Source of the DNA: XYD1-FULL-39-28 sp964539855
GTDB taxonomy: Bacteria > Patescibacteriota > Minisyncoccia > Minisyncoccales > Staskawiczbacteraceae
Length of the DNA stretch: 15,447 nucleotides
Assembly: GCA_964539855.1 (NCBI GenBank)
Contig: CAZIJR010000014.1
Coordinates: 1 to 15,447 of the forward strand
Direction: 5' to 3'
The stretch's first letter is position 1. The number at the start of each line of letters is the position of its first letter. The notes beneath the pieces were generated by a model. That model was not told where the DNA came from and did not search any database. It saw only the letters and a program-made list of their open reading frames with translations. This document shows, in pieces, positions 13,766-15,447 of the stretch. A program made the translations under genes and the position numbers.

Positions 13766-14548
13766 ATGCAGTTTATTTATTTTTTATTTGGTGTATTTGT
13801 TTTTGTACTCGGGCTTGTTGTCGGAAGTTTTTTGAATTGCTTTGTTTACAGATTAGAAAAAAAAGAGAGTATAAAAGGGAGGTCATTTTGTCCTAATTGC
13901 CGGCACCAGTTATCTTGGCATGATTTATTCCCAATATTTAGCTTTTTGTTTTTGATGGGCAAGTGCAGGCATTGTAAGAAAAAAATATCATGGCAGTACC
14001 CCGCAGTAGAGGTGGCAACAGCGATGATTTTTTTGTTGATTTTTTCCGCCCTAAGCGGACCAGCCCCGGTCTGGAATTTTCTAGGTTTAGCATTTTTATT
14101 TTATATTGCCTCATCTTTGGTAATTATTTTTATTTATGATTTAAAGCACTACATAATTCCTGACAGAGTTTTATTTCCGGCGATAATAATAACTATTATT
14201 TATCGGTTATTGGAAAATTTTCCTTTGTTTTTAAATTATTTCTGGGCGGTTGCGGTTGCTTCCGGTTTTTTTCTATTTATTTTTCTTATATCGCGTGGAC
14301 GCTGGATGGGATTTGGGGATGTAAAGCTGGCTGTTTTAATGGGACTTTTGTTGGGATTGCCTAATGTTCTGGTGGCTTTGTTTCTAGCTTTTTTCTTTGG
14401 TGCAGTAATAGGGGTAATTTTGATGGTAAGAGGCAAAAAGAAATTGAAAAGCGAAATTCCGTTTGGCCCATTTTTAATTTTAGGTACTTTTATAACTTTA
14501 CTCTGGGGAAATTTGATAGTGGCTTGGTATTTGAGCACGCTTGCTTGA
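13766..14548 (+). CDS. pilD: Prepilin peptidase / N-methyltransferase PilD
   Basis: A 260-residue polytopic membrane aspartyl protease that removes prepilin leaders at G/F and methylates the new N-terminus. The N-terminal cytoplasmic domain has the zinc-binding C42-x2-C45 and C67-x2-C70 pairs (FCPNCRHQLSWHDLFPIFSF, then GKCRHCKKKISWQYP), which mark the bifunctional form. The catalytic aspartates are D125 in IYDLKHYIIPDR and D185 in GFGDVKLA. IPFGPFLILGT (231-241) is also conserved. About eight hydrophobic helices are present. All key residues are intact. It is the last gene of the pilus locus, and its natural substrates, three prepilins, are encoded just upstream. Confidence 0.97.
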   Translation: MQFIYFLFGVFVFVLGLVVGSFLNCFVYRLEKKESIKGRSFCPNCRHQLSWHDLFPIFSFLFLMGKCRHCKKKISWQYPAVEVATAMIFLLIFSALSGPAPVWNFLGLAFLFYIASSLVIIFIYDLKHYIIPDRVLFPAIIITIIYRLLENFPLFLNYFWAVAVASGFFLFIFLISRGRWMGFGDVKLAVLMGLLLGLPNVLVALFLAFFFGAVIGVILMVRGKKKLKSEIPFGPFLILGTFITLLWGNLIVAWYLSTLA

Positions 14549-14556
14549 TTTAAAAG

Positions 14557-14565
14557 TTATCCACA
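14557..14565 (+). promoter_or_regulatory. DnaA-box-like 9-mer downstream of pilD
   Basis: A perfect TTATCCACA lies 9 bases after the pilD stop in non-coding DNA. It is the second copy of this 9-mer in the window. It is single, not clustered, so on its own it is not evidence of an origin. Confidence 0.35.
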
Positions 14566-14620
14566 ACTAGCACGGTTTACCCCTGTGTTTTTTTGTATAT
14601 ATATTTGTTAAAATGAATAA

Positions 14621-14655
14621 ACCCCGTTAGAAGCCTTTCGGGCTTCTAACGGGGT
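14621..14655. repeat. Perfect 15-bp palindromic hairpin
   Basis: ACCCCGTTAGAAGCC (14621-14635) and its exact complement GGCTTCTAACGGGGT (14641-14655) enclose the loop TTTCG. It is GC-rich in an AT-rich gap between pilD and the next gene. No T-run follows on the plus strand; on the minus strand the hairpin is followed by a moderately T-rich stretch. It may be a weak terminator or a copy of a dispersed palindromic repeat. Confidence 0.7.
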
Positions 14656-14677
14656 AAATAATTAAATACGGTTTTCT

Positions 14678-15447
14678 GTGCCTAAACAAGATCTGAGAAA
14701 AACAAAAATATTGAAGAGTTTTTTGAGTAAATCTCTGATTTTTGTTTGGATAAAAAAGAACATTACCACCCCCACATTCAAGCACCTTCACTACACAAGG
14801 AGGTATTGGCAGAGAAAGCTAAAGAAAATACCAAGCTCAGCAGACCACCTCATAGCAAACACTGTAAACACAGTAACCAACAACCTCAACCACATATCTT
14901 CCAAATACAACAGAATAATCACTTCCCTCAACCAAAAAGCAGAAACCCAAAAACGTTTGTTTAACACACAAGACACAGACATCTCATACAGCCCATTCCT
15001 GGTATTACAAGGAGCCATAGTCTTTGTGTTCACCGTAGCCCTGCTCTCTCTCCCTGTCTGGAATACAATCTCAAACATCAAAGTAGTTTCCCCCCAACAA
15101 AGTTTTATCAAAACAGCAGGCATCATAACCACCACCAGCCCCGTGGTAGCAGGTAGCAGAGTACAATATACTGTCCGTGTTCCCAAACAAAGTATTACAG
15201 CCACATCCCACCTTCTCTTACTTCCCAAGTCAGCTGTCAACATACAGATTAACCCAGCTCCGCAAACCAGCCCCACAACCCTCACCACTTCAGACCGTAA
15301 ACACATGGCAGGTATGTTCCCTCTGGACACCTCAGACATAGATATACGCAACACACAGACTGCAGGCCTCTTAGAGGCCAAAGAGTTCGTGTTCCGTTTC
15401 ATCAAAGCACTAAACACGTATTTCCTCTCAGACCTAGAACACGCAGC
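14678..15447 (+). CDS. Membrane-anchored surface protein, N-terminal part (runs off the window)
   Basis: An open frame from GTG 14678 with no stop through the last base: 256 codons plus two bases. TAA at 14663-14665 closes it upstream, and GTG is the only usual start before the body. The N-terminal about 105 residues are basic and polar, probably cytoplasmic. One hydrophobic segment, FLVLQGAIVFVFTVALLSLP (107-126), looks like a signal-anchor. After it comes a Thr/Ser/Val-rich region with TTTSPVVAGSRVQYTVRVP (151-169), which has the look of a beta-sandwich extracytoplasmic domain. I do not recognise the family. Codon use is unlike the neighbours: 14 of 15 Asn codons are AAC, and C far exceeds G. 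The overlapping minus-strand frame has an implausible Met/Cys/Val-rich composition. It may be a large adhesin or wall protein; only the start is seen. Confidence 0.72.
   Translation, partial: MPKQDLRKTKILKSFLSKSLIFVWIKKNITTPTFKHLHYTRRYWQRKLKKIPSSADHLIANTVNTVTNNLNHISSKYNRIITSLNQKAETQKRLFNTQDTDISYSPFLVLQGAIVFVFTVALLSLPVWNTISNIKVVSPQQSFIKTAGIITTTSPVVAGSRVQYTVRVPKQSITATSHLLLLPKSAVNIQINPAPQTSPTTLTTSDRKHMAGMFPLDTSDIDIRNTQTAGLLEAKEFVFRFIKALNTYFLSDLEHA

Noticed and set aside
14613..14630. Leader peptide ORF (ATG to TAG, five codons) overlapping the hairpin
   Set aside because: It is too short, encodes no runs of a regulatory amino acid, and is likely chance.
14621..14655. Standard intrinsic terminator for pilD
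   Set aside because: The stem is strong but is followed on the plus strand by an A-rich, not T-rich, stretch, so I list it as a palindrome, not a terminator.
14549..14677. Replication origin or terminus at the skew switch
   Set aside because: There is only one DnaA-box-like 9-mer, no repeated iterons, and no dnaA, dnaN or dif-like neighbour. The G-to-C skew change is limited to one partial gene, so codon bias explains it as well.
14791..15417. 208-aa minus-strand open frame
   Set aside because: Its composition is Met/Cys/Val/Arg-rich with no recognisable domain. It mirrors a plus-strand frame that stays open from GTG 14678 to the window end and has a sensible signal-anchor protein composition.
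1..15447. CRISPR arrays, restriction or toxin genes, alternative genetic code
   Set aside because: No regularly spaced repeats and no recognisable defence genes were seen. TGA works as a stop in pilN and pilD and is not needed as a sense codon in any gene.

Overview
The window looks like a piece of a Patescibacteria (Candidate Phyla Radiation) genome, probably Parcubacteria-like. The DNA is AT-rich and densely packed, and the standard bacterial code works: TGA is a stop for pilN and pilD, which argues against Gracilibacteria or SR1. None of the start codons has a convincing Shine-Dalgarno sequence. The protein types are typical of the group: a very small carbonic-anhydrase-like protein, a Cys-rich modular surface protein with a Gln-rich coil and a peptidoglycan-binding domain, ComF, and a compact type IV pilus (T4P) locus with no secretin, as expected for a cell without a classical outer membrane. 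The lineage is inferred from this style, not from a marker gene.

Layout. Positions 48-224 (minus) hold two tandem tRNA-Ser genes, UGA and GCU, one base apart, with a good promoter just to their right. Positions 321-716 encode the beta-carbonic-anhydrase-like protein, and 775-2835 a secreted multidomain surface protein. comF (2843-3592, minus) converges on the surface protein gene and diverges from the pilus locus. From 3672 to 14548 runs the T4P locus, all on the plus strand: pilM, pilN, pilO, a small membrane protein in the place of pilP, pilB, pilT, a large pilin with a C-terminal FISUMP domain, pilC, a four-helix-bundle gene flanked by inverted repeats, two small pilins, and pilD. After a junction with a DnaA-box-like 9-mer and a perfect 15-bp hairpin, a new plus-strand reading frame starts at GTG 14678 and runs off the window. 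Its base and codon use is completely different from its neighbours.

How the genes work together. PilD cleaves and methylates the three prepilins. PilB (extension) and PilT (retraction) drive the PilC platform, which is coupled to the PilM/PilN/PilO inner-membrane scaffold. The small 152-aa pilin has its own promoter and terminator and is the best candidate for the major subunit. The FISUMP pilin looks like a tip or minor subunit carrying a binding domain. ComF next door suggests that DNA uptake is one use of the pilus.

The most interesting points are these: a membrane-anchored copy of the PilC N-terminal domain stands in the PilP position; PilN carries an extra beta-sandwich-like domain and a second membrane helix; a pilin is fused to a Cys-rich stalk and a C-type-lectin-like FISUMP domain; the four-helix-bundle element appears to supply the start codon and leader peptide of the next pilin; -10 boxes recur a few bases upstream of start codons, suggesting leaderless transcripts; and composition and strand skew switch sharply at about 14.6-14.7 kb.
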